NCBI RefSeq assembly: GCF_014201705.1
Contig: NZ_JACHFA010000002.1
Location: forward strand, 62,001-126,000
DNA: 64,000 nt
Source of the DNA: Borreliella spielmanii
GTDB lineage: Bacteria; Spirochaetota; Spirochaetia; Borreliales; Borreliaceae
Direction: 5' to 3'
A program made the position numbers and the translations under genes. The notes under the pieces were generated by a model that saw nothing but the letters and a program-made list of their open reading frames with translations, made no database searches and was not told where the DNA came from. Positions within the stretch are counted from its first letter, which is position 1. Each line of letters begins with the position of its first letter. Shown here one piece after another: positions 1-8,775 of the stretch.

Positions 1-714
1 TGTTCCTGCGGGTACTATTTCAATTTCTGATGATACGAAATCTTCTTCTTCTATTTTATATTTTTCTTTTATTAGCTGCAGAGTTGCTAGTTTAACTTTA
101 TCTTTTTCTTTTGTTTCGATTGGAAGGCTTCCAATTAAAATTTTTAGATTTTCTCCTTCAACAATTTCATCTGATTTTTTATTTCTTTGTATTTTTCTAT
201 CAAGATGGGGCAAAATGTCAGGAATTACAAATATAGGATCGTTTTCATTATCGCCAATGTTGATTTCAACCCTTTCTCCATTTTTTAAGAATATTACACC
301 TCTTATTGAAAGAGGTGTAGATAACCATTGGTACTTTTTTATTCCTCCATAATAGTTGGTTTTAAGAAATGCAAGTTCGTTTTCTTCAGAGATTGGTGAG
401 GGTTTTGCATCAAGTCTTGGCGAATCTGTGTGAGAAACAATTAAATTCATTCCATTTTCAATAGGATTTTTGCCAATAATAACAAAAGCAGCAGATTTTT
501 CTCTACAGGTATAAAAAATTTTATCGCCCGGCATTAAATTTTTTTTCTCTTCAGCGTTAAGAAACCCGCCTTTTTTTGCTCTATCTAAGGCATACGATAT
601 AACTTCTCTTTCTGTTTTAAATTTGCTTATAAATTTTTTGTAACTTTCAGAAAAATTAAAAATTTGATTTTTTTCTTCTTTGCTTAAAGATATCCATGGA
701 TTTTGTTTTTTCAT
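1..714 (-). CDS. M18-family aminopeptidase, N-terminal part (cut by window edge)
   Basis: Metallo-aminopeptidase of family M18 (aminopeptidase I type), a cytosolic enzyme that trims N-terminal residues from peptides; here it could work downstream of the Opp importer. Reading leftward from ATG at 714 gives 238 codons without a stop, and the gene runs off the left edge. Around residue 93 is VSHTDSPRLD, the family's first metal-ligand histidine motif, followed by a YYGG segment typical of the family. The remaining metal ligands lie outside the window. A very strong ribosome site (GAGGAGGT) sits 7-8 bases before the ATG and fixes the start. The gene is divergent from the LA7 lipoprotein gene. It corresponds to BB0366 of B31 by my recall of gene order. 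Confidence 0.88.
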   Translation of the reverse strand, partial: MKKQNPWISLSKEEKNQIFNFSESYKKFISKFKTEREVISYALDRAKKGGFLNAEEKKNLMPGDKIFYTCREKSAAFVIIGKNPIENGMNLIVSHTDSPRLDAKPSPISEENELAFLKTNYYGGIKKYQWLSTPLSIRGVIFLKNGERVEINIGDNENDPIFVIPDILPHLDRKIQRNKKSDEIVEGENLKILIGSLPIETKEKDKVKLATLQLIKEKYKIEEEDFVSSEIEIVPAGT

Positions 715-741
715 TAATAAGACCTCCTCTTTCATTTTAAC

Positions 742-769
742 ATTTTAATTGTTTTTAAAGTGTGTACAA
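742..769 (-). promoter_or_regulatory. Candidate promoter for the M18 aminopeptidase
   Basis: On the minus strand TTGTAC (764-769) and TAAAAT (742-747) are separated by 16 bases and lie just upstream of the GAGGAGGT ribosome site. This fits a sigma-70 promoter, but A+T-rich DNA gives many chance matches. Confidence 0.35.
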
Positions 770-782
770 AATAAATTATTTA

Positions 783-812
783 TTGTAAACTTACCTTTAA
801 TTTTAATAATAT
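783..812 (+). promoter_or_regulatory. Candidate promoter for the LA7 lipoprotein gene
   Basis: TTGTAA (783-788) and TAATAT (807-812) are spaced by 18 bases and are followed by a GGGAG ribosome site and the ATG at 841, giving a short leader of about 20 bases. It lies back to back with the aminopeptidase promoter. Confidence 0.45.
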
Positions 813-840
813 TTATGAATAAATATAAGGGAGAATTTTT

Positions 841-1428
841 ATGTATAAAAATGGGGTTTTAAAAAACTATTTAATAGGATTTTTATTTTTTTTAATAATT
901 GCGTGTACTTCAAAAGATAGCTCAAATGAATATGTTGAAGAACAAGAAGTGGATAACTCTTCTAAACTTGATGATGCTTCTAAAATAGATGAACATACTA
1001 TTGGGCATGTTTTTCATGCTATGGGGGTAGTTCATTCAAAAAATGATAGAAAAAGTTTAGGAGAAAATATAAAGGTCTTTTATTTTTCTGAAAAAGATGG
1101 TTACTTTGAAACAATACCTTCAAAAGAGGGTGCAAAGTTAATAGTTTATCGTTATGATAATATTTATGCAGGAGAAGCTCCAATTAGTATCTATGGAAAA
1201 GAAGCGTTTATTTTTGTTGGCATTACCTCTGATTTTAAAAAGATTATAAATAGTAATTTGCATGGTGCTAAAAGTGATCTTATTGGCACTTTTAAAGATC
1301 TTAATATTAAAAATTCAAAATTAGAAATTACAGTTGATGATGATAATTCAGATGCCAAGACTTTTCTTGAATCTGTTAATTATATTATCGATGGTGTTGA
1401 AAAAATTTCACCTATAATAATGGATTAA
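841..1428 (+). CDS. la7: LA7/P22 surface lipoprotein
   Basis: A 195-aa lipoprotein. Residues 1-21 are a positively charged then hydrophobic signal ending in LIIAC, so Cys22 is the predicted lipidation site; Lgt, which adds the diacylglycerol, is encoded at 3983-4969. After the cysteine comes a short Ser/Asp/Glu-rich tether (to about residue 50) and then a compact mixed alpha/beta domain that I do not recognise beyond the Borrelia LA7 family. The mature protein would be about 19-20 kDa, in line with the names P22 and IpLA7. Gene order also supports BB0365. It is monocistronic, with its own promoter upstream and a strong hairpin terminator immediately downstream. From memory, this gene is among those repressed by RpoS in the mammalian host; nothing in the sequence proves that. 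Confidence 0.85.
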   Translation: MYKNGVLKNYLIGFLFFLIIACTSKDSSNEYVEEQEVDNSSKLDDASKIDEHTIGHVFHAMGVVHSKNDRKSLGENIKVFYFSEKDGYFETIPSKEGAKLIVYRYDNIYAGEAPISIYGKEAFIFVGITSDFKKIINSNLHGAKSDLIGTFKDLNIKNSKLEITVDDDNSDAKTFLESVNYIIDGVEKISPIIMD

Positions 1429-1446
1429 TTTATATTTTTGATTTTT

Positions 1447-1473
1447 TAGGCTTTAAATAAAAATTAAAGCCTA
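1447..1473 (+). terminator. Hairpin terminator between la7 and mgsA
   Basis: A perfect 10-bp stem (1447-1456 with 1464-1473, arms TAGGCTTTAA and TTAAAGCCTA) encloses a 7-base loop and is followed on the + strand by TTTT. It sits 19 bases after the la7 stop. The right arm contains the mgsA stop codon, so it may also end the convergent mgsA transcript, although the T-run is on the la7 side. Confidence 0.75.
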
Positions 1474-1854
1474 TTTTGAAATCAAGTCTTCAAGTCCTTT
1501 TATTAAAATTTCTGCTGTTTTTACGTTGGTTGCAAGTGGTATTTTATGTACATCACAAAGCCTAATAAGAGCTGACACATCTGGTTCGTGAGGTTGGCTT
1601 GTTAAGGGATCTCTGAAGAAGAATATAGCTAAGACATTTCCTTCAGCTATTTCTGCTCCAATTTGCTGATCTCCCCCCATAGGGCCTGATTTATATTTAA
1701 CAACCGTAAGATCAGTGGCTTGTTGGATTCTGGATCCTGTTGTTCCTGTTGCAATAAGTTTGAATTTAGATAAGAAGAGATAATTTTGTTTGACAAAATT
1801 TACCAAATCATCCTTTTTTTTATCGTGTGCAATTAATGCTATTTTTTTTTCCAT
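1471..1854 (-). CDS. mgsA: Methylglyoxal synthase
   Basis: Converts dihydroxyacetone phosphate to methylglyoxal and phosphate, a phosphate-releasing side branch of glycolysis in the cytosol. The 127-aa length is normal. Catalytic residues are in place: GDQQ with Asp62, and the DP...PHEPD stretch with Asp82, His89 and Asp92, each offset by nine from the E. coli enzyme's Asp71, Asp91, His98 and Asp101. The phosphate-binding GTTG is at 37-40. The start ATG at 1854 follows AAGGAA at a good distance. It is the last gene of the leftward run that includes lgt and pdeA, with a 95-base gap from pdeA that could hold its own promoter. In an organism living on glycolysis alone, this would relieve sugar-phosphate build-up. 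Confidence 0.95.
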   Translation of the reverse strand: MEKKIALIAHDKKKDDLVNFVKQNYLFLSKFKLIATGTTGSRIQQATDLTVVKYKSGPMGGDQQIGAEIAEGNVLAIFFFRDPLTSQPHEPDVSALIRLCDVHKIPLATNVKTAEILIKGLEDLISK

Positions 1855-1949
1855 TAATTTTATTCCTTTTTCAATGTAAAATAATTTTTATTGAAATTTA
1901 ATAAAATATACTCATGACCAAATTTTTAGATTTTGCTGTCTTTTAGAAT

Positions 1950-3962
1950 TTATATTGGTTCTGGTTTGTGCCATAAAAATCCTTGTCCATAGTCTATTTC
2001 TAGTTCATTTATTTTTTTTAATATTTCTTCATTATATACAAATTCGGCAATAATTTTTATATTTTTTGTATCCGCTATTTTTTTAATAGATTGTATTATT
2101 ACAAAATCTATTTCACTAGAGTTTATTGCTTTTATGAAAGACCCATCTATTTTAAGCAAGTCTATTGGCAGTGTTTTAATATATGAGAGTGATGTATGTC
2201 CGCTTCCAAAATCATCAAGTGCTAATTTGATTCCAAAACTTTTTAATTCTTGAAAATATTTATTTATTATCTCAAAATTTTCAAGAATTCCAGTTTCTGT
2301 TATTTCTAGGCATATATTTTGAAGTGGAATTTGGCTTTTTAACAAAGTATCTCTTAAAAAGATTCGAAAGTTTTGGGATTTTAGTGAATAAGGAGATATA
2401 TTAATTGAGAAAACGTGAATTCCATTTTTTGATACAAAACTTTTATACTCTCTTAAAGCCTTTTTAAGCACTAATTTATCAACCTCAACGGTTAAATTAT
2501 ATTTGTCTATTAAGCTGAAAATTTGATCGCTTGGAATTGGTTTGCCCATGTGGTCAAAAAGTCTTGTCAAGATTTCTATTTTAGGCTTTAAGTTCTTTTT
2601 AAGAGGATTTATTTTTTGATAATAAAGAGTAAAAAAATCATTTTTTATTGCTTTGAGTATATATTGAAAGATTTTATTTTGATTTTTTAAGATCACCGCT
2701 TCTGGTAGTTCTTCTTTGTATATAATAGGATTAGAGTCTTTGTATTCCGATGATATTTTTGTAGCCATCATTAATTTAGGGATTTTGAATTCCAAGTTTT
2801 CTCTTAGATTTACTTCTATTATTCCGATATTGAATTGGAATATAATAACACCTTCTTTTTTTAATGCCAGCAAAATTGTTTTTTTGATTTTTTTTGCAAT
2901 TGAGAGTATTTGTTTTTCATCACCATTTGTACATATAATTACTACTAAATTATTATTTTTTAGCTTGAAAATATATTCAGAGTATAATGACATTATTTTT
3001 AAATATATTATTTTTAGTATTTTTATATTAAGTTTTTCTCTATCACCTTTATATTCATATTCTGTTGTTAGAGATAGGTCTAAATTAAGCAAATATATTC
3101 TTTTTTTTTTATAAATATCCATATGGTTTACTAGTAATTTTTCAATTTCTTTGGCATTTTGAATCTCATCTTGTGAACCAATAATTTCTAGGTATTTATA
3201 GGTTTCTATTTCATTAAAGTTTGGTATTTCTTTGATTGTTATTAATTTGTCAATATTGTTTTGATCAATTGTGCTAATAAATACATCTACATATAGTTTT
3301 TTATTATTTTTTAAAGTTAAAATACAATCGGTTATTAATATGTTTTTAAATTCAGGAATAGAATTTGTATGGTAACTTAAATCTATTTTTTTTAACTTTT
3401 CCCAATCTCTAATATCTATGTCAGTTACTTTGATTGTATTTCCAGGGGTTTTCATTGGAAGATTAAGATTTTTACTGCCTTTTTCATTGATATAAATAAT
3501 TTCATTTTCGGTGTTTGTGATGATTACTATTTCTTTGATGAGTTCTGATAAATTTAAGAAGAAATCCAGAGTTGTATTTTTATTGTCGCAAAATAGTTTT
3601 TTTTGGTGTATTAAGTTTTGTTTATATTCTAATTCGCTAATATCTTTTATTATTTCAATGTGATTAAGTTTTAAATATTCCTCATCAAATTTTTCATTGC
3701 TAATTATAATGGAATGGATTTTGTTTGTATTTTTTAATTCATTTGCAACGTTTATTGAAAAATCTATTGGGTTTTCATAATTATAAATAATGGCAAATTT
3801 AATATTATTTTGCTTTACATATTCACTGTATAAAGCTTTTTCAGACTTTACGATTTGAATTAAGTTGAAAATAGATTTAAGTTTTACAAGATCTCTAACA
3901 TCAAGTTCTTTTTTAGAGATTACAACAGAATTTATATTTTGATAATTATTAACCCCTTTCAT
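1950..3962 (-). CDS. pdeA: EAL-domain cyclic-di-GMP phosphodiesterase PdeA
   Basis: Hydrolyses the second messenger c-di-GMP. The C-terminal third (about residues 415-665) is an EAL domain: EILTRL around residue 457 stands for the EAL signature, DDFGSG near residue 590 carries metal-binding aspartates, and KIDGSF follows. The middle region (about 270-400) looks like a degenerate GGDEF domain lacking the GGDEF active site, and residues 125-250 resemble a PAS-like sensor. No signal peptide or membrane segment is seen, so it is cytosolic. By order it is BB0363, one of only two c-di-GMP phosphodiesterase types known in B. burgdorferi (the other, PdeB, has an HD-GYP domain). It starts 20 bases after the lgt stop, suggesting co-transcription, with only a weak ribosome site. 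Confidence 0.93.
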   Translation of the reverse strand: MKGVNNYQNINSVVISKKELDVRDLVKLKSIFNLIQIVKSEKALYSEYVKQNNIKFAIIYNYENPIDFSINVANELKNTNKIHSIIISNEKFDEEYLKLNHIEIIKDISELEYKQNLIHQKKLFCDNKNTTLDFFLNLSELIKEIVIITNTENEIIYINEKGSKNLNLPMKTPGNTIKVTDIDIRDWEKLKKIDLSYHTNSIPEFKNILITDCILTLKNNKKLYVDVFISTIDQNNIDKLITIKEIPNFNEIETYKYLEIIGSQDEIQNAKEIEKLLVNHMDIYKKKRIYLLNLDLSLTTEYEYKGDREKLNIKILKIIYLKIMSLYSEYIFKLKNNNLVVIICTNGDEKQILSIAKKIKKTILLALKKEGVIIFQFNIGIIEVNLRENLEFKIPKLMMATKISSEYKDSNPIIYKEELPEAVILKNQNKIFQYILKAIKNDFFTLYYQKINPLKKNLKPKIEILTRLFDHMGKPIPSDQIFSLIDKYNLTVEVDKLVLKKALREYKSFVSKNGIHVFSINISPYSLKSQNFRIFLRDTLLKSQIPLQNICLEITETGILENFEIINKYFQELKSFGIKLALDDFGSGHTSLSYIKTLPIDLLKIDGSFIKAINSSEIDFVIIQSIKKIADTKNIKIIAEFVYNEEILKKINELEIDYGQGFLWHKPEPI

Positions 3963-3982
3963 TTTATTGGCTTGCTCTTATT

Positions 3983-4969
3983 TTAATTTTTGTATGCCAA
4001 GTTAGTATTAATGTTGTTTTTTTTATTTGCGATTTTCTTAGTTATTATTATCCAGATTAAACCAAAGAGCATTAGTGTTAGTGAGAGAATCTGGCCCATT
4101 GATATGTTTAAAAAAGAAAATTCGGACAGACTTTCAATTGGTTTGTAGTTTATTATAAATCCAAGTTCTTTATCTGGCTCTCTTAAATATTCAATAAAAA
4201 ATCTAAAAAAAGCGTAAAGCATTATGTATGTACCAAAAACAAATCCATCATGTTTTTTTATTCTTCTAAATAAAAACCATAATAATATAAAAGTTACAGG
4301 CCCTTCGAAAAATCCTTCAATAAGTTGAGAAGGTATTCTTGGGAGGTTGATTAGCAGATCATGAGGCAAAATTTCAAGCCCTACGGATGATGCAAATTCT
4401 TTTACACCTGGTATATTTGTGTCAAATGGTTCTGCATTAGGAAATATTATTCCCCCTTTCATCACTCTTCCATAAAGTTCCGCATTTGCGAAATTAGCAA
4501 GTCTTCCAAGTATGTATCCAGAGGAAAAAGCTATTGATCCATAGTCTGTTAGTTTTAGAAAATATTTTTGAACATTTGTATTTTTAAGTTTTGTATTTAT
4601 TATGATTAGAGGGGCAATAATTGCGCCTAAAAAACCGCCATGAATGGCCATACCCCTAAAGCCTGTAAAGTTCCAATGTTGATCGAATGGTAAAAGGATT
4701 AACCAAGGATGAGAATAATAAATTCCTGATTGGTCATAAACCAAGGTAGATGCTAATCTGCCTCCTAAAATTGCCCCAAGTACAAGTGAGAACATAAATG
4801 TTTCGTAATCTTCTTTTTTGATATCAATTCTATCTAATTGTATTTGATACCAAATAAATTTATAAGAAATTAATATAATAAAAATGTAAGATAGGCTATA
4901 CCATGTGATTGGTATGCCTTGAATCACTTCAGGGTGTAACCAGCTTGGGTAATTTATATAATTTGGCAT
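3983..4969 (-). CDS. lgt: Prolipoprotein diacylglyceryl transferase
   Basis: Inner-membrane enzyme that attaches diacylglycerol from phosphatidylglycerol to the lipobox cysteine of prolipoproteins, the first step of lipoprotein maturation. The 328 residues hold about seven hydrophobic segments. The family signature GRLANFANAELYGR lies around residues 155-168, and the HGGFLGA motif, with its essential histidine, is in the N-terminal third. The ATG at 4969 shares one base with the stop of the upstream MinD-like gene (TAATG), with a near-perfect AAGGAGGT ribosome site inside that gene's end, so the two are translationally coupled. Substrates in this window include LA7, the three OppA proteins, BB0323 and the BamD-like protein. 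Confidence 0.96.
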   Translation of the reverse strand: MPNYINYPSWLHPEVIQGIPITWYSLSYIFIILISYKFIWYQIQLDRIDIKKEDYETFMFSLVLGAILGGRLASTLVYDQSGIYYSHPWLILLPFDQHWNFTGFRGMAIHGGFLGAIIAPLIIINTKLKNTNVQKYFLKLTDYGSIAFSSGYILGRLANFANAELYGRVMKGGIIFPNAEPFDTNIPGVKEFASSVGLEILPHDLLINLPRIPSQLIEGFFEGPVTFILLWFLFRRIKKHDGFVFGTYIMLYAFFRFFIEYLREPDKELGFIINYKPIESLSEFSFLNISMGQILSLTLMLFGLIWIIITKKIANKKNNINTNLAYKN

Positions 4970-6111
4970 TAGACCTCCTTAGTCTTTTCAAGCTTTTCAA
5001 AAAGCTTTTTTTTAAATAACATATTTTGTTTTTTTAATGTTTCGATTTCTCTTTTTTGAGATTTTATTATATCAATAATTTCGCTACTGTCTATCGTTTT
5101 ATTTTTTATCAACGATTCAAGATATTCAATTTTTTCAATATATTCTTCTTGAGCTTCTCTTAGTACGAAGTCATAACTTTCATTTAAATCTTCTTCGTTT
5201 AAAAACTCAGCATCATTTGTTAAATCTTTAATTTCTAGCAATTTTTTTGCAATTTTTTTTATACTTTTAGAAGTTGGGCTTGTAGGTTTGTAGATAGTAA
5301 TAGGGATTTTGCTATTTAAAGCTTGATCAACTATTTCATCTTTATAGATTGCTCCAATACTTTGTAAATTTATGCTTAAATAGTTTTTTGCTGATTTTAT
5401 TATTTTTTCGGTTTTTTCAATATCGTTTGGAGCTTTGAGCATATTAAATATCATAAAAGGGCAAATTGTTTTAAACAATTTATTAAATTTGGAGTAATTT
5501 TCAGGATCTTCGCTTTCTAGTTTTAACAGCAAATTAGGTATATATACTTTTTGAAGATCGATTGAATTTTGTTTTATTGTTTTGAGGATTTCATTTCCTT
5601 TTGTTCCTTTTTTAAACACGCTTGATAACAGTCTAAATATTATATTTTTAAGAAATAAATATGCATTCATTGCCGCTGTTACTGTTGGTGTTGTTACTAT
5701 TACCCCTCTTTTTGACATTAAAAAAAAGTCTATGATATTAAAGGTTGTTCCTGCCCCAAGATCAATCACTAAGTAATCGTATTTTAAAGATTTTAAATTT
5801 CTTATTATAGTGTTTTTTTGAGAAACAGCTATATTAGCAAGTTCTGGAATATCTGAATCTCCTGCGATGAAGTTTAGATTTTTAATTCCGGATTTAATAA
5901 TAATATCTGAGAAATTAATTTTTGTTTTTAAAAAGGTGCCTATACTTTTTTTTGGTGTAATGTTTAACATTGAGTGTAAATTAGATGCTCCAAGGTCAAG
6001 ATCAACAAGCAAGACACTTTTCCCTTCATTTGCCAGGCAAATTGCTATGTTTACGGAGAAAAGGGATTTGCCAACCCCCCCCTTACCACTGGCTACAGGA
6101 ATGATAATCAA
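4969..6111 (-). CDS. MinD/ParA-family ATPase with C-terminal coiled coil
   Basis: A deviant Walker A ATPase of the MinD/ParA/FlhG class. ASGKGGVGKS at residues 7-16 contains the signature lysines, LLVDLDLGASN follows at about 34-44, and DYLVIDLGAG at about 112-121 is the Walker B region. The ATPase domain ends near residue 290. The last 80 residues are a Glu/Lys-rich predicted coiled coil, unusual for MinD, and I see no clear MinD amphipathic membrane tail. It starts at TTG (6109-6111), set by GGAG seven bases upstream; that GGAG lies in the last codons of the preceding gene. The target is unknown; Borrelia has several paralogues (annotated ylxH), one of which is the flagellar-number regulator FlhG. 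Confidence 0.85.
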   Translation of the reverse strand: MIIIPVASGKGGVGKSLFSVNIAICLANEGKSVLLVDLDLGASNLHSMLNITPKKSIGTFLKTKINFSDIIIKSGIKNLNFIAGDSDIPELANIAVSQKNTIIRNLKSLKYDYLVIDLGAGTTFNIIDFFLMSKRGVIVTTPTVTAAMNAYLFLKNIIFRLLSSVFKKGTKGNEILKTIKQNSIDLQKVYIPNLLLKLESEDPENYSKFNKLFKTICPFMIFNMLKAPNDIEKTEKIIKSAKNYLSINLQSIGAIYKDEIVDQALNSKIPITIYKPTSPTSKSIKKIAKKLLEIKDLTNDAEFLNEEDLNESYDFVLREAQEEYIEKIEYLESLIKNKTIDSSEIIDIIKSQKREIETLKKQNMLFKKKLFEKLEKTKEV

Positions 6112-6114
6112 GCT

Positions 6115-6546
6115 TTACTCCATTGTTTTTATTTTTGTTTTAATTAGTGTTAAAATTATTACATTAAATACTAGATAAACTACTGTAATTCCTAAAAGTA
6201 TAGCTAGAGAGGTTTGATAGACGTATATTTTAAAAGTAAATCCTAAGATAAATAATAATAATGTTAATATTATTTGGAATAATTTAGTTATTACTATAAT
6301 GCTGTGAAGAATTTTAAATTTTTCATAAATAAAATAATAGAGTGTTAAATTGGCCATGAAAAATTCAGGTGAGTATAAGATAAACGTTAGCATAAACTTT
6401 ATGGAGTAATTATTAATAAAAATCAATCTATTAATGGCTTGGTATAGTAAGACTAAAATTAAAAGGCTTTCGATTATTTGCAGCATAACAAGGCTTACTT
6501 TTGTTCTTTGAAGGCTTTGTTTTTTTTTAGGATGTGAGTTTAACAT
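6115..6546 (-). CDS. Small integral membrane protein of unknown function
   Basis: A 143-aa protein with a basic N-terminus (Lys/Arg-rich to residue 16) and four hydrophobic segments, at roughly 20-40, 50-73, 85-105 and 110-135. I do not recognise a family. Its last codons carry the ribosome site for the MinD-like ATPase, so the two are tightly coupled and may work together, for example as membrane partner and ATPase; that is inference. It is the first gene of the leftward run through lgt and pdeA. The N-terminal ATG overlaps a candidate promoter for the divergent ctpA. Confidence 0.7.
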   Translation of the reverse strand: MLNSHPKKKQSLQRTKVSLVMLQIIESLLILVLLYQAINRLIFINNYSIKFMLTFILYSPEFFMANLTLYYFIYEKFKILHSIIVITKLFQIILTLLLFILGFTFKIYVYQTSLAILLGITVVYLVFNVIILTLIKTKIKTME

Positions 6547-6567
6547 AGTTTTAAAATATTATATTAT
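6540..6567 (+). promoter_or_regulatory. Candidate promoter for ctpA
   Basis: TTAACA (6540-6545), a 16-base spacer and TATTAT (6562-6567) lead to a predicted start near 6574 and the ctpA ATG at 6611. The -35 element overlaps the first codon of the divergent membrane-protein gene, so the two directions may compete. Confidence 0.35.
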
Positions 6568-6610
6568 GGAAATAAAATCAAGTTTTAATTTTTGCATTAG
6601 GAATGAATAA

Positions 6611-8032
6611 ATGAAAAATAAATTTTTAATATGCGTGTATTTTTTATTGACTTTAGGTATAAGCTCTCTAGTAATTGTTGAATCTATTTTTGCTTTTGAT
6701 GAATCTAATAATAAGTTGTCAAGATCTAGTTATGAGCAAATGATGATTCAAGCTTTTGAATTTGTAAAAGAAAATTATGTTGATCCTGTAAGTGATGAAG
6801 TAATTTTTGAAGGCGCTTTAAAAGGAATATTTCAAGCCTTAGGTGATCCTTATTCTCAATATTTGACAAAAAAGGATTTAGAAGAAATTTCAAAAACAAC
6901 GGTAGGAGATTATGTTGGTATTGGAATTTCTATAATAAAAAAAATGCATTCTCAAGATAAGCAAGACAAGACAAAAGATCTTGATCCTAATAGTGCTTGT
7001 GTTTCTATTGTTACACCTTTTGAGGGAGGTCCGGCTTATAAGGCTGGAATTAAATCTGGAGATTGTATTACTGCTGTTGATGGCAAGAGTGTTTTTTCTA
7101 TGGAGGTAGATCAAGTTGTTGATCTTTTAAAGGGCAAAGAGGGTACAAAAGTCAAAGTGTCTATTCTTAGGGGAAAAAATTTAACATTGGATTTTGAACT
7201 TACAAGAGAGAAAATAGAAATACAAACAATCAAGTATGATGTTATTAATTCAGATATTGGTTATATAAGAATAGTGAGCTTTAATCCACACACTTCTGCA
7301 GATTTTAGTAAAGCTTTAGACAATCTCAAGAATAGGAACATTAAATCTTTAATTTTAGATTTAAGACTTAATACCGGAGGGTATTTTCAAGCGGCTATAA
7401 AAATGGCGGATGATATTTTATCTAAAGGAACTATTGTTTCTACAAGGTCAAGAAATTCTACTAAGCCTATTGATTATAAGGCAAGCTCAAAACAAATTTT
7501 ATCCTCAGATATAAAAATTGTTGCTTTAATAGATAGAGCATCAGCATCAGCTTCAGAGGTTTTTGTAGGAGCCTTAAAAGATAATAAAAGAGCCTATATC
7601 ATAGGTGAGAAGTCTTATGGCAAAGGGCTTATTCAGCACGTAGTTCCTTTTTATACTGGCGGATTTAAAATTACAAGTTCAAAGTATTATACTCCATCTG
7701 GAAAGAGTATTCATAAGATTGGGATTGAGCCTGATTTGGAAATAAAATCCCCAGACTTTTCTGAGGAGGAAGCATTAATATATAAAGAAATTTTTGATAA
7801 GAAGCTAATAGAAGGCTTTTTAAAGGGTAAAAAATCTATTACTGAACAAGAAATTGATTTTTTTGTTGAGAATCTTATTAAAGAAAATCCAAAATATAAA
7901 ATTGATAAAGAATTTTTAGGCAAGTATGTGTTTTTTAATTACTATCAAGATAATAATAAAGAACTACCAATTTATAATCTACATTATGACAAGGCTTTAA
8001 AAGCGGCTTGTGAGTATTTATCTAAAAGTTAG
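6611..8032 (+). CDS. ctpA: C-terminal processing protease CtpA (S41 family)
   Basis: Periplasmic serine protease that trims C-termini of exported proteins. Residues 1-28 form a signal peptide. A PDZ domain (about 95-190) binds substrate C-termini, followed by the S41 catalytic domain: DRASASASE (about 313-321) carries the nucleophilic serine and GEKSYGKG (about 336-343) the lysine of the Ser-Lys dyad. The total of 473 aa is normal. By order it is BB0359. Loss of CtpA in B. burgdorferi is reported to change processing of the porin P13 and of BB0323, whose gene is also here at 45703-46842. The ribosome site is GGAATGA, a few bases before the ATG. Confidence 0.95.
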   Translation: MKNKFLICVYFLLTLGISSLVIVESIFAFDESNNKLSRSSYEQMMIQAFEFVKENYVDPVSDEVIFEGALKGIFQALGDPYSQYLTKKDLEEISKTTVGDYVGIGISIIKKMHSQDKQDKTKDLDPNSACVSIVTPFEGGPAYKAGIKSGDCITAVDGKSVFSMEVDQVVDLLKGKEGTKVKVSILRGKNLTLDFELTREKIEIQTIKYDVINSDIGYIRIVSFNPHTSADFSKALDNLKNRNIKSLILDLRLNTGGYFQAAIKMADDILSKGTIVSTRSRNSTKPIDYKASSKQILSSDIKIVALIDRASASASEVFVGALKDNKRAYIIGEKSYGKGLIQHVVPFYTGGFKITSSKYYTPSGKSIHKIGIEPDLEIKSPDFSEEEALIYKEIFDKKLIEGFLKGKKSITEQEIDFFVENLIKENPKYKIDKEFLGKYVFFNYYQDNNKELPIYNLHYDKALKAACEYLSKS

Positions 8033-8043
8033 GCAATTAAATT

Positions 8044-8775
8044 GTGAAGCAAATTGTTTTAGATGCTAATTGTTTAGTAGGTGATTTTATTATTGTTAAA
8101 GATATGAGAATATATCATCATCTTGTTAATGTAAGACGACTTAAAAAGGGCGATAAGCTGAACATTCTTTTAAAAGATAAGGAATTAAGGGTGTCAGAAA
8201 TAGTGAATATTGGTAGTAATTTTATTAAGTTTGCTACCAATAAAATAGATAAAATTGAAAAAAATAATTTTGAGATAAGTATGTTTATTTCTAGTTTAAA
8301 GGGTAAAAAAATAGATTCGGTTTTAAGACAGGTTGTTGAAATTGGAGTTTCAGAAATTAATATTATTAATGCAGATCATTCTGTGTCTAAAATAGATATA
8401 AATAGTACATCTGCCAAAACTTTAAGATTTTCAAAAATAATAGATGAGACCTTAAAACAAAGCGGTAATAAAATTGTTCCTAAAATTAATTTTTATAATA
8501 ATTTTTTTTATTTACCCTATTCTTTTTGTACCACTAGATATTATGTTGCTCATCAAAGTGGAGTGACTTTAAGCAAGAATGAAAATTTTGATAATTTTAG
8601 CAAAATTGGAATTATAATAGGGCCTGAAGGATGTTTTTCAAATTCAGAAATTGCCTTTTTTAAGGAGAAAGGTTTTAATTTTGTAAGATTTAACACTCCC
8701 GTTTTACGAGCGGATACGGCTATTATTTATTCACTTGCTTGTTTTAAGGTATTATTAGAGGATTGTAATGGCTAA
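8044..8775 (+). CDS. rsmE: 16S rRNA m3U1498 methyltransferase RsmE
   Basis: SAM-dependent methyltransferase of the SPOUT (knotted) superfamily that methylates N3 of U1498 in 16S rRNA. The 243-aa length is typical. The C-terminal knot motifs are clear: GPEGCFSNSE at about residues 197-206 and the VLRADTA segment near 223-229, matching the family's LRTETA. The N-terminal PUA-like domain spans about 1-70. The start is GTG at 8044, 11 bases after the ctpA stop. It overlaps the next gene by 8 bases, so ctpA, rsmE and the following genes probably form one operon. Confidence 0.92.
   Translation: MKQIVLDANCLVGDFIIVKDMRIYHHLVNVRRLKKGDKLNILLKDKELRVSEIVNIGSNFIKFATNKIDKIEKNNFEISMFISSLKGKKIDSVLRQVVEIGVSEINIINADHSVSKIDINSTSAKTLRFSKIIDETLKQSGNKIVPKINFYNNFFYLPYSFCTTRYYVAHQSGVTLSKNENFDNFSKIGIIIGPEGCFSNSEIAFFKEKGFNFVRFNTPVLRADTAIIYSLACFKVLLEDCNG

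Noticed and set aside
2716..3114. A 132-codon + strand frame inside pdeA
   Set aside because: Antisense to a well-supported gene; hydrophobic low-complexity product and no ribosome site.
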